Assembly: GCF_019930045.1 (NCBI RefSeq)
Contig: NZ_JAHZQQ010000001.1
Span: 1 to 64,000, forward strand
Length of the DNA: 64,000 nucleotides
DNA from: Streptococcus australis
Lineage (GTDB): Bacteria > Bacillota > Bacilli > Lactobacillales > Streptococcaceae
Reading direction: 5' to 3'
The notes below the pieces were generated by a model. The model did no database searches and had not been told where the DNA came from. It saw only the letters and a program-made list of their open reading frames with translations. Within the stretch, counting starts at the first letter, position 1, and every line of letters begins with the position of its first letter. Both the position numbers and the translations under genes were made by a program. Shown here one piece after another: positions 1 through 7,492 of the stretch.

Positions 1-2
1 CG

Positions 3-34
3 CAAAAAAGCTGTTTGAGCTAGCTCAAACAGCT
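3..34 (-). terminator. 26-bp perfect palindrome, leftward terminator
   Basis: Positions 9-34 are a perfect 26-bp palindrome (arms AGCTGTTTGAGCT). Six A residues precede it on the plus strand, so leftward transcription would meet a 13-bp stem followed by U6. It lies beyond the terminator at 123-146, so it may serve a short transcript starting between the two, or be a back-up terminator. Positions 35-122 show no gene. Confidence 0.6.
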
Positions 35-122
35 GGAAGAACACTCGCTTAATCAGAGGAATGACTTTGTTGCACTTGACTTGACAATTGGGGATTATCT
101 TATTTTTTCTACGTATAGTAAC

Positions 123-146
123 AAAAAAAGCGCCCGATTAGGGCAC
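123..146 (-). terminator. Terminator of the first membrane-anchored protein gene
   Basis: Read leftward, GTGCCC-TAATC-GGGCGC is followed by seven U residues, 17 bases after the stop codon of the gene ending at 163. One pair is a G-U wobble. Confidence 0.7.
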
Positions 147-162
147 TAAATAAGCGAATATC

Positions 163-1137
163 TTATTTTTTAAAGGTGTATTTAAAATCATCCTCTTCAT
201 TCTGATAAACCGTTAACGTTCCGTTTACCAATTTATATTTGAGATTGTATTGCATTACAAAGTTTCCACCACTATCTACAAGAAATTCATGAGTTTTTTC
301 AGATAACTCGCCTTCAAATAGCACCATATCAATGGTTCCTTTTCTAACATCAATTTCAACTCCTATTTCCTTCAAGTAACCCCATTTGCTTCGTTCCTCA
401 ATGTACTCCAATGCATTTTCCATAGAATATAAATAACTTTTATCGCCTTCAAGGAGTTTTTTTGCTGCTCCTTTAAAATCAACTTTTCCTGATGTAGAAA
501 TTTTTACTTTGTTACCCTCTACTTCCACAATCATTTCGACATCTTTAATAAATTCACTAGAGATATCTAAAGTCGAGGTGAAACTTTCTTTAAAACCAGC
601 TGTCATTTCTTTCTTCAGTTCAGGAGTAGCTGACCATTTCCCTTGAATACTATTAGGATTTTTAGTAAATAAGAAAAAGGCAAGCACAGCTAAAACTGCA
701 ACGGCGACAAGACTACATAATCCAATAATCAGCCCTTTCTTAGACTTCTTACCGGGTATTGGGGATTGTCCCATATATGGGGAATTAGTCTGGTAATTCA
801 GTTGCCCATTGTTTGGATAACCTCCCTGCATCTGAGCATTGTTATAGGATGCGAAAGGCGCTCCTGCTTGAGCCGAATCCTGAACAGGAGCTTGTGGCTG
901 AGTTCCACCTTGGCCAAAAGCTTGTCCTTGATGTTGAAACGGACTTGTTCCACCTTGGTATTGATTTGGAGCTGGGCTTGCACCTCCAAACGGAGATTGA
1001 ATTGGATTTACCAGCATATCCTGTGTCGCTTGTGTTTCTGGACTTTCAAACTGACCAAAAACCTGTTGGATTTCCTCCTGATTGGCCGGTCGACCATGGA
1101 CTCTCTCGAACTCTGCTAACCATTCTTCTTGTTTCAT
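163..1137 (-). CDS. Membrane-anchored protein, Q/G/P-rich N-terminus (324 aa), paralogue of the next gene
   Basis: Function unknown. The first 28 residues are charged and helical (MKQEEWLAEFERVHGRPANQ...). Residues 35-128 are low-complexity, rich in Gln, Gly, Pro and Asn. A Lys-rich stop (PGKKSKK) precedes one membrane helix at about 135-157, and a C-terminal domain of about 165 residues follows, starting NPNSIQGKWSA. With no signal peptide, the expected topology is N-terminus inside and C-terminal domain outside. It is a close tandem paralogue of the gene at 1561-2814; similarity extends past the stop codon and into the upstream region, so the pair arose by duplication. This copy lacks the 12-residue repeat tract. 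The start is supported by AAGGA nine bases upstream. The C-terminal domain could sense or bind something at the cell surface, but nothing in the sequence shows what. Confidence 0.85.
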   Translation of the reverse strand: MKQEEWLAEFERVHGRPANQEEIQQVFGQFESPETQATQDMLVNPIQSPFGGASPAPNQYQGGTSPFQHQGQAFGQGGTQPQAPVQDSAQAGAPFASYNNAQMQGGYPNNGQLNYQTNSPYMGQSPIPGKKSKKGLIIGLCSLVAVAVLAVLAFFLFTKNPNSIQGKWSATPELKKEMTAGFKESFTSTLDISSEFIKDVEMIVEVEGNKVKISTSGKVDFKGAAKKLLEGDKSYLYSMENALEYIEERSKWGYLKEIGVEIDVRKGTIDMVLFEGELSEKTHEFLVDSGGNFVMQYNLKYKLVNGTLTVYQNEEDDFKYTFKK

Positions 1138-1325
1138 TACTATATCCTTCTAACCTTTACTTATTTTATTATAAAGGAAATTCATAGGAGAAGCAAATCC
1201 GACTAAAATGAGCATAAAAAATCAGCGAAAAACCCTGATTTCATGGCTCTATGATTTCTGTAGTGGGTAAAATCACCATAGGAATTATGGAGCCTATTTT
1301 ATTGTAGAAAACAAGAACATCAAAA
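1138..1325. other. Upstream region of the first paralogue, with degenerate terminator copy
   Basis: This stretch is similar to 2815-2920, upstream of the second paralogue. Around 1227-1248 a decayed version of the hairpin seen at 2893-2918 remains. That shows the duplicated unit included the terminator of the neighbouring CNNM gene. No other gene is seen between 1138 and 1560 apart from the element B copy. Confidence 0.55.
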
Positions 1326-1501
1326 AGAGGCTGGCACAAAAGTCCTAGCCTCTCAATTGTCTTTTGATTGTCGAGCAAGACGCAGTGGTTGAGTGGGCTC
1401 TACTACGCTGATTTCATCAGCTTTTACAGCCCTACTCAACTGTGCGGAGGTGGGACGACGAAATCGAATTCTAACGAATTACCGATTTCTGTCCCACTCT
1501 C
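1326..1501 (+). mobile_element. Element B, copy 1 (MITE-like structured repeat)
   Basis: About 176 bp, nearly identical to 17909-18085 and to the reverse complement of 52034-52211. One end is a hairpin (AGAGGCTGG...AGCCTCT), the other begins, read inward, AGAGAGTGGGACAGAAATC. The two ends form imperfect terminal inverted repeats (AGAGGCTGGGACAAAAGTC against AGAGAGTGGGACAGAAATC in the best copies). Inside are a stem GTTGAGTGGGCT/AGCCCTACTCAAC enclosing a GCTGAT/ATCAGC hairpin, and a stem GTGGGAC...GTCCCAC. No protein is encoded. This copy sits between the tandem paralogues. Confidence 0.8.
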
Positions 1502-1560
1502 AGGGTATAACTTTTCATCAACTCTTTACAGTTGACAAAGAGCCTAAATAAGCGAATATC

Positions 1561-2814
1561 TTATTTTTTAAAGGAGTATTCAATTCCATAATCATTTCCA
1601 TCCACGGAAACTTTCAGCGTTCCATTTTCAATTTTATACTTGAGATCGTATCGTAGGAAATGACTCTTATCTTCATCCTGAATGAATCGGTGATCTTTTT
1701 CATCCACCTCACCTTCAAAGGCTACCATTTTAAGAGTACCTTTCTTCACATCGATTTCAAGTCCCATATCCTCTAAATAGGAATTCTCACTGTTTTCCTG
1801 GATATAGTCTAAGGCATCCTCAACAGAGTAAAAATCATTGTCTCCATCATCATAGAGTTCCTTTGCAGCTCCCTTGAAATCAATCTTACCAACCACACTG
1901 ATGGTCACTTTTTTCCCCTTTACCTCTACGATCATATCAATGTCTTTTATAAATTCACTTGAAATATCTGATGTAGCCGAGAAGGTGCCAGAAAAAGCAG
2001 ACTTCATTGTCTTTTTCATTTCAGGAGTAGCTGACCATTTTCCTTGAATACTATTTGGATTTTTAGTAAATAAGAAAAATGCAAGTACAGATAAAACTGC
2101 AACAGCAACAAGACTACATAAACCAATAATCAGCCCTTTTTTAGACTTCTTACCTGGCATTGGAGCTTGTCCCATATATGGGGAATTAGCCTGGTAATTC
2201 AGTTGCCCATTGTTTGGATAGCCTCCCTGCATCTGAGCGTTGTTATAAGATGCAAAGGGCGCTCCTGCTTGAGCCGCCTCCTGAACAGGAGATTGTGGCT
2301 GAGTTCCACCTTGTCCAAAAGCCTGTCCTTGATGCTGATAAGGACTTGTTCCACCTTGGAATTGATTTGGAGTTGGACTTGCACCTCCAAATGGGGCTTG
2401 GCCTGTACCTCCAAACTGTGTTTGTTCTGGGACTGGTGTTGCACCTCCAAATGGCGTTTGCTCTGGAGTTGGCGCTGCTCCTCCAAACTGTGTTTGCTCT
2501 GATGCTGGTATCGAATCTCCAAATGGTGTTTGTTCTGGCGCTAGCGTTGCTCCTCCAAATGGCGTTTGCTCTGAGGCTGGCGCTGCTCCTCCAAATTTGG
2601 CTTGTTCTGGAAACGGTAAGGGACCTCCAAATTGTCCTTGATTGGAAACAGGAGCTGCTCCCTCAAATGGAGATTGAATTGGGTTTACGGGCGTATTCGG
2701 TGTCGCTTGTGTTTCAGGACATCCAAACGCACCAAAAACCTGTTGGATCTCCTCTTGATTGGCTGGTCGACCATGGGCTCTCTCAAACTCTGCTAACCAT
2801 TCTTCTTGTTTCAT
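1561..2814 (-). CDS. Membrane-anchored protein with 12-residue repeats (417 aa)
   Basis: Function unknown. The architecture matches its neighbour at 163-1137: charged N-terminal 28 residues, low-complexity tract, KKSKK stop, one membrane helix at about residues 223-245 and a C-terminal domain of about 165 residues. The difference is a repeat tract at about residues 49-155 with roughly eight units of the type FGGAxPxPEQTP. The DNA repeat is 36 bp and leftover units are imperfect, so unit number probably varies between strains. The C-terminal domains differ at many positions but keep the same pattern, including the NPNSIQGKWSATPE start and the KK end. SD sequence AAGGAG precedes the ATG. The Pro/Gln-rich tract may be a flexible cytoplasmic linker or binding region; that is inference. 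Confidence 0.85.
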   Translation of the reverse strand: MKQEEWLAEFERAHGRPANQEEIQQVFGAFGCPETQATPNTPVNPIQSPFEGAAPVSNQGQFGGPLPFPEQAKFGGAAPASEQTPFGGATLAPEQTPFGDSIPASEQTQFGGAAPTPEQTPFGGATPVPEQTQFGGTGQAPFGGASPTPNQFQGGTSPYQHQGQAFGQGGTQPQSPVQEAAQAGAPFASYNNAQMQGGYPNNGQLNYQANSPYMGQAPMPGKKSKKGLIIGLCSLVAVAVLSVLAFFLFTKNPNSIQGKWSATPEMKKTMKSAFSGTFSATSDISSEFIKDIDMIVEVKGKKVTISVVGKIDFKGAAKELYDDGDNDFYSVEDALDYIQENSENSYLEDMGLEIDVKKGTLKMVAFEGEVDEKDHRFIQDEDKSHFLRYDLKYKIENGTLKVSVDGNDYGIEYSFKK

Positions 2815-2892
2815 TGCTATCTCCTTATAACCACTAATTATTTTATTATAAATTAATTTGGTTAGAGATGCAAACTCAACTAAAATGAATAT

Positions 2893-2918
2893 AAAAAAAT
2901 CAGGGAAACTCCCTGATT
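2893..2918 (-). terminator. Terminator of the CNNM/CorC gene
   Basis: Hairpin AATCAGGG-aaact-CCCTGATT with a U-run in the leftward direction, just after the stop codon at 2928. A degenerate copy lies upstream of the first paralogue. Confidence 0.75.
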
Positions 2919-2927
2919 TGATGTTCT

Positions 2928-4277
2928 TTATTCTTGAACTTTTGTCGCTTGCTCGTCTTCATCGACTAGATCACTGACCTCAACCTTCACCTTGGTGACA
3001 CGACCATTTTTCACCTTATCGTTTGTAAGGATCAAATGCTTCTTCATGCTGTCTACTTCAAAACTCAAGCGTTCCTTGTGACCTGGAATGCGACCAACCC
3101 CAGTTAGGTAGTAGCCTGCAATGGTATCCACATCATCACTTTCCAGCTTCACATCAAAATACTCATTAAAGTCATTTAAGGTCACAATCCCCTGCACAAT
3201 ATAGAGGTTAGGCTCAATTTCAAATACGTCATTTTCAGCCTTATCGGTCTCATCATCAATTTCACCGACGATTTCCTCCAGAAGGTCTTCCAAGGTTACC
3301 AGACCAGCCATTCCTCCATACTCATCGAGCAAAATGGCCATCTGATTTTGTGTATTCCGGAGCTCCTTTAAAAGATCATCCACAAAGATTGTTTCCGGTA
3401 CAAAGAGCGGTTCCTGAAGAATCTTGCGAAGAGCGATGTTATCAAATCCATTCACAAAACCTTCATTAAGCAAACGTTTGGTATGGATCAGACCAATGAC
3501 ATTGTCCTTGTCATCATCATAGACAGGAATACGAGAAAAATTCTGTTTTAAGATACTTTCGATGATTTCTCTGGTATCATCTTGGATATCCACCATAAAG
3601 GCATCCGTACGAGGAACCATTAGCTCACGCGCCATCAGCTCATCTAGTGAAAAGACTCCTTGCAACATTTCAATCTCGTCAGCATCCAGACTCGTTTCAC
3701 TCTTAGCCAGCATATAGGCAATCTCATCCCGTGACATCTCTTCGTCTGCATCATCGAATTGCATCGGGGTCAGACGACTGACCAGATTGGTTGATGCCGA
3801 TAAGAGCCAGACAAAGGGGCTAACGATTTTTCCTAGTAAAATAACAATTGGAGCCGTTCGAATAGCCAAGCTATCTTTCAGATTCATGGCAATACGCTTC
3901 GGATATAACTCACCAAATACAATCGAAATATAGGTCAAAAAAACCAGTGAGAGGAAGCTAGCTATCGCACGTGCTGTCTCCGTATTTCCCATCCAAGAAG
4001 CGATTACTTTCCCAAGATTATCTGCTAGGCTTGCCCCAGACAAGATGGTAATCAAGGTAATACCAACCTGAATCGTAGATAAAAAGTGGTTGGGATTTTC
4101 CAATACCTTTAAGAGACGAATATAATTCTTATCGCCTTCCTCCGCTTTTTGCTCTACCCGAGAACGATTCAGCGATACCATCGACATCTCCGTTGCAGAG
4201 AAAAATGCATTTAATAAGGTCAATACAAATAGTAAAACAAATTGCAGTATTAAATCCTGACTGCCAGGGTCTTCCAT
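2928..4277 (-). CDS. CNNM/CorC-family membrane protein (hemolysin-like)
   Basis: Likely a divalent-cation (Mg2+/Co2+) transport or efflux protein of the CNNM/CorC family; older annotation calls these hemolysins. The domains follow the family order: DUF21 membrane domain with about four helices (residues 5-190), a CBS pair (about 205-330, with MVPRTDAF and GMAGLVTLEDLLEEIVGEI) and a C-terminal CorC_HlyC domain (about 350-430). The 449-aa length is typical. The start is placed at the ATG at 4277: the longer frame begins with TTG and contains the SD sequence GAGGAGA. The gene stands alone, with its own terminator at 2893-2918. The substrate cannot be read from the sequence. Confidence 0.88.
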   Translation of the reverse strand: MEDPGSQDLILQFVLLFVLTLLNAFFSATEMSMVSLNRSRVEQKAEEGDKNYIRLLKVLENPNHFLSTIQVGITLITILSGASLADNLGKVIASWMGNTETARAIASFLSLVFLTYISIVFGELYPKRIAMNLKDSLAIRTAPIVILLGKIVSPFVWLLSASTNLVSRLTPMQFDDADEEMSRDEIAYMLAKSETSLDADEIEMLQGVFSLDELMARELMVPRTDAFMVDIQDDTREIIESILKQNFSRIPVYDDDKDNVIGLIHTKRLLNEGFVNGFDNIALRKILQEPLFVPETIFVDDLLKELRNTQNQMAILLDEYGGMAGLVTLEDLLEEIVGEIDDETDKAENDVFEIEPNLYIVQGIVTLNDFNEYFDVKLESDDVDTIAGYYLTGVGRIPGHKERLSFEVDSMKKHLILTNDKVKNGRVTKVKVEVSDLVDEDEQATKVQE

Positions 4278-4346
4278 GGATATTCTCCTCAATGTATAGT
4301 AATAATGCCCATTATATCATATTTTTTAAAATGGTGCATAGTCGCA

Positions 4347-4375
4347 AAAATTTCCCTCCTAAAAGAGGAGGGAAG
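4347..4375 (-). terminator. Terminator of the Mga-like regulator gene
   Basis: Nine-bp stem TTCCCTCCT/AGGAGGGAA with a short loop and a U-run in the leftward direction, six bases after the stop codon. Confidence 0.8.
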
Positions 4376-4380
4376 GCCAG

Positions 4381-5862
4381 TTATACTCCATAACGTGTAA
4401 AATCATAAAAGAGTACATTCAGTTTTTCTACAAGTTCCAAAAGGGTCAAACTACTTGTACAAATAAATTTTTTCCCTTTTATATCCGGAATCATAAAGTT
4501 GGCAACAATGACATCATACTCAGTGTGCTCTAATTCATGAAGTTTAAAGTCATGCTTGATGACCTGTGAAAACTCAATGTTATCCGTACAATAAAATTTT
4601 AAGAAATCAATCATGGACTTAGCATGGTGGTCATCGTATCGGCTAATGATTAAGACCTTGACAGCTGTCCGTCTCCTTAATAGTTGAGGCAATAGATTTT
4701 CCCAATGTGAAAATACGGTATAAATCTGATGCTTGAGGTTTTCAGGATTTTCATGAAAGCCCATCTCTTTGAGATAGTGATACAAACCAGTTTCAACATC
4801 CTGATAAAATTTAGGGAAGAGGGTTCGATAATCCTCATTGGTATAGCTCTTAGTATCATAGAGAAGAAATTCACCAAAGATTTCACGTCGCTCCAAATAG
4901 GCAGTGTTGTGAATATGCATGATCATCTCTTCATAATTCTCAAGTTCTAAACCATAAGATTCACTCAGGTGATCAAGAAATTGAGAGGCTAAAATATAGG
5001 ATTTTTTTGTAACAGCGTCTTCCTCTGTAGCGTCAATCAGACCCTGTGGAGTAAAATAAAAGCGTTTCTGCAAGAAGATAATAAAGAGTTGTTCAATGGT
5101 TTCTTCATTAAATTCTACACCCAGCTGCAAACCAAAATAACGAAGCATCTCATTGATTTTTGGGAGCTCTTGATAGAGATAAGCGTATTGTTCAAAATTA
5201 TTGGCCCCTTCAATTCGATAACCTTGCTTAATCCGGTATAGGTAGACCGTCAGCATGATTTTATAGGAATGGAAGATCGAATAAGTCAGTGGGATTTCTG
5301 TCAATTTATAGAAGAAGGTGATGAAATCAATAATAACTTGCTCTCTGATATCAGGAAATGGCCATTCTAAATAATAATACCGCTCAGCAAAATACTGGGA
5401 ATAGAAAAATCGAATATCGACTTCGTCCCCCACAACATTTAGAGGATTCAAGGTGATACGAATATTGTACTTTTCCTGAATAATTTGGTTGATATTTCGA
5501 ATCAAGCGATAAAATGATTGCTGGCTGAGATCATACCGTCTACAAATTAAGTCACTGGAAACATCTTTATGGAAGAACAAGTATTCCAAGAGGGAGAAAG
5601 CTGTAGATTCTTTAAAGAAGTGATGGTACACCACCTCAATCCCAATCGAATCGTCATAGCTAATTTTAATACCATTTGTCGAAGATTCAATCAAAAATTC
5701 ATTAAAGACCGTCCGTAAATTTGACAAATCCTCCTTTAATGACCGCTCTGTACAATCTAACATTTCAGCGAGTTCCTTCAAATGAAACCAGCGCTTCTCT
5801 CGAATTAATGTTTCTAGCAAACGCATTTGGCGTCGCTGCTTCTTGGCAAGCAATTCTATCAT
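4381..5862 (-). CDS. Mga-like virulence-type transcriptional regulator
   Basis: A DNA-binding regulator of the Mga/RofA/AtxA family. The 493-aa length is that of pneumococcal MgaSpn as I remember it. A first helix-turn-helix lies at about residues 26-50 (HLKELAEMLDCTERSLKEDL) and a second at about 90-120 (CRRYDLSQQSFYRLIRNI). The middle is the long helical PRD-like region, and the last 95 residues (from AVKVLIISRYDDHHAKSM) look like the EIIB-type domain of the family. The family links sugar status to surface-protein expression. No target gene is obvious here: the upstream neighbour is an AI-2E-type protein and the intergenic region is filled by element A copy 1. The ATG has AAGGAG 11 bases upstream. 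Confidence 0.88.
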   Translation of the reverse strand: MIELLAKKQRRQMRLLETLIREKRWFHLKELAEMLDCTERSLKEDLSNLRTVFNEFLIESSTNGIKISYDDSIGIEVVYHHFFKESTAFSLLEYLFFHKDVSSDLICRRYDLSQQSFYRLIRNINQIIQEKYNIRITLNPLNVVGDEVDIRFFYSQYFAERYYYLEWPFPDIREQVIIDFITFFYKLTEIPLTYSIFHSYKIMLTVYLYRIKQGYRIEGANNFEQYAYLYQELPKINEMLRYFGLQLGVEFNEETIEQLFIIFLQKRFYFTPQGLIDATEEDAVTKKSYILASQFLDHLSESYGLELENYEEMIMHIHNTAYLERREIFGEFLLYDTKSYTNEDYRTLFPKFYQDVETGLYHYLKEMGFHENPENLKHQIYTVFSHWENLLPQLLRRRTAVKVLIISRYDDHHAKSMIDFLKFYCTDNIEFSQVIKHDFKLHELEHTEYDVIVANFMIPDIKGKKFICTSSLTLLELVEKLNVLFYDFTRYGV

Positions 5863-5980
5863 CTTATAGAAACTCCTTGATTTTGTATCATTACTAATTC
5901 ATTATAACATATTTTCTTAAAGGAAATGTAAAAGTTTACGATTCAAGTCCTTAGCCTATCCTTTCTAAGTCTATACTCAA

Positions 5981-6001
5981 AAAGGAATGGTCACCCATTC
6001 C
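5981..6001 (-). terminator. Terminator hairpin, left copy flanking element A1
   Basis: GGAATGG-tcac-CCATTCC with an A-run on the left and a T-run on the right, so it can end transcription in both directions. The same 21 bases recur exactly at 6257-6277 on the other side of element A1. Confidence 0.75.
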
Positions 6002-6057
6002 TTTTTTAATGTAGACATACTATTGTTTTACATAAAACAGCTAGATAATTTTCAAAA

Positions 6058-6231
6058 AATGACTCTTATTTTTTGAGTCATTCAAGTAGAGCTAAAACTT
6101 TCCGCTGTGAGAAAAGTGCCTGAAACAATTATGTTTCAGGCACTCGGAATTATTGAGACCTTAGGCTCAATAATTAGTCATGGAACTTCGACGAAGTTCG
6201 CTGACGTCCCTACTCACCTAAGGAAAGTTTT
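6058..6231 (+). repeat. Element A, copy 1 (structured repeat with three hairpins)
   Basis: Leading hairpin AATGACTC/GAGTCATT (6058-6082). The closing stem is AAAACTTTCC (6094-6103) with GGAAAGTTTT (6222-6231), continued by GTGAG (6107-6111) with CTCAC (6213-6217). Inside are three hairpins: GTGCCTGAAAC/GTTTCAGGCAC (6116-6143), AATTATTGAG/CTCAATAATT (6148-6175), and GAACTT/AAGTTC extended by GTCA/TGAC (6177-6205). Other copies are at 29025-29245, 37780-37960 (minus strand) and 53755-53935, with compensated base changes in the stems. No conserved protein is encoded. Together with its flanks this copy fills the 430-base gap between the Mga-like and AI-2E genes. Confidence 0.85.
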
Positions 6232-6256
6232 TTTAGAAGACTTTATCTTCAATTTG

Positions 6257-6277
6257 AAAGGAATGGTCACCCATTCC
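6257..6277 (-). terminator. Terminator hairpin, right copy flanking element A1
   Basis: Exact 21-base duplicate of 5981-6001, 17 bases after the stop codon of the AI-2E gene. Leftward it is followed by only three U residues, so the left copy carries the better U-tract. Confidence 0.7.
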
Positions 6278-6293
6278 CTTCTAATTTATTCTG

Positions 6294-7421
6294 TTAGGAT
6301 TTATTAATGATTCCAAACTCTTCTTGCTTGCGCTGCTCTTGTGTCTTTTTATGATTTTCATACAAGGCTGCGAGGAATTTCATGATTTCTTTACCAATCG
6401 AATAAACCGGAATCGCCACAATCATTCCAATTACACCATAGATGTTACTGGACAAGAGCAAAAGAACCATAATGGTAATGGGATGCACTTTCATTACGCC
6501 TCCCACAATCCGTGGATAAAGGATGTTTCCATCGATTTGTTGAACAATCAACATGAAGATGACCGCTTTGATCATCATATTGAAATCCGTGAAGGCATAG
6601 GTAACCACCATGGGAATCAAGCCAATCGTCGGTCCAATATAGGGAATAAGGTTGGCCAAGGCTGAGAAAATAGCAAAGACCAATGCATATTTCAAACCGA
6701 TGATACTGTAGCCAATAAAAGCTAAGGTTCCGATAATTAAAGCATCGATAGAAATCCCACTAATATAACGAGAAACTGTTTGGTTGAGACTCACTATGAG
6801 GGAGCTAATATTCCGCCGGTCATTCTTCAGGATCGTCCGCTCTAACATTGGAAGCAACTTCTTCCCATCAATCAAGAAATAAATCAAGAATATCGGGGTC
6901 ATAACCAGAATGAAGAGCGTATTGACAATTGTCGATACCACACTACCCAAACTATTGGTCACACTGTTTAAGATATTTTGTAGAATATCCACATAAGATA
7001 GATTTAGTTGCTGAATGGTCGATTGGATATTGATACTCTGAAAAGCTGGATTCTTAGATAACTTGGTCACAAAACTTTGCACTTCCCAATACAAGCCTTG
7101 GGTTGAATTAATCAAGCTTGACAACTGGTTGATCAAAATAGGCAAGATATAAACAATCCCATAAATAATCAATCCAAAAAGGGTTACCAAGGTTAAGAGA
7201 ATGCCAAAAATTCGATTCAGATGAAATTTCTTTTCCAAAAATTCTACGATAGGATTGGTGATATAATACAAGAAACCAGCAATCAAAAATGGAAGAATAA
7301 TGGTATTCAGAACAGATACAAATGGAGAGATGAGGCTTCCCATACTTCCCCAAATATAGAATATAATCGTTAATAATAGGACTTCACAGGTCCAGAAAAA
7401 TAATTTACTTTTATGAAACAT
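6294..7421 (-). CDS. AI-2E family transporter (DUF20)
   Basis: A polytopic membrane protein of the AI-2E/PerM superfamily, 375 aa, normal for the family. Helices are visible at about residues 10-60 (two or three), 70-95, 155-185 and five or so between 220 and 345. Typical family stretches are NLIPYIGPTIGLIPM and LYPRIVGG in the second half. A charged tail (ENHKKTQEQRKQEE) ends the protein. The founding member exports autoinducer-2 in E. coli, but Gram-positive members include ion antiporters, so the substrate is unknown. SD AGGAGG is clear. It is divergent from the ABC ATPase gene, and the 71-bp gap contains a perfect inverted repeat at 7441-7464. Confidence 0.8.
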   Translation of the reverse strand: MFHKSKLFFWTCEVLLLTIIFYIWGSMGSLISPFVSVLNTIILPFLIAGFLYYITNPIVEFLEKKFHLNRIFGILLTLVTLFGLIIYGIVYILPILINQLSSLINSTQGLYWEVQSFVTKLSKNPAFQSINIQSTIQQLNLSYVDILQNILNSVTNSLGSVVSTIVNTLFILVMTPIFLIYFLIDGKKLLPMLERTILKNDRRNISSLIVSLNQTVSRYISGISIDALIIGTLAFIGYSIIGLKYALVFAIFSALANLIPYIGPTIGLIPMVVTYAFTDFNMMIKAVIFMLIVQQIDGNILYPRIVGGVMKVHPITIMVLLLLSSNIYGVIGMIVAIPVYSIGKEIMKFLAALYENHKKTQEQRKQEEFGIINKS

Positions 7422-7440
7422 CCCTTTCCTCCTATCTGCT

Positions 7441-7464
7441 ATTTTATCATATTTATGATAAAAT
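7441..7464. promoter_or_regulatory. Perfect inverted repeat between divergent genes, candidate operator/promoter
   Basis: ATTTTATCAT and ATGATAAAAT, separated by four bases, make perfect 10-bp arms. Each arm contains TGATAAAAT, which fits an extended -10 promoter element, so the site could hold two overlapping divergent promoters and bind a dimeric regulator. Confidence 0.45.
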
Positions 7465-7492
7465 AGAGAATATTTTTATAAAGGTTAAAAAG

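Noticed and set aside
2470-2620. 36-bp repeats considered as a CRISPR array
   Set aside because: The repeats are contiguous without spacers, in frame and code for protein repeats; no cas genes occur.
2167-2837. Plus-strand frames rich in Leu/Trp
   Set aside because: They mirror the Pro/Gln repeat tract of the minus-strand membrane protein and lack SD sites.
6058-6231. Element A as a pneumococcal BOX element
   Set aside because: boxA, boxB and boxC sequences as I recall them do not align, and the three-hairpin layout differs.
6107-6307. Open frame of 66 codons on the plus strand
   Set aside because: It runs through element A copy 1 and its hairpins, has no SD, and is not open in other copies.
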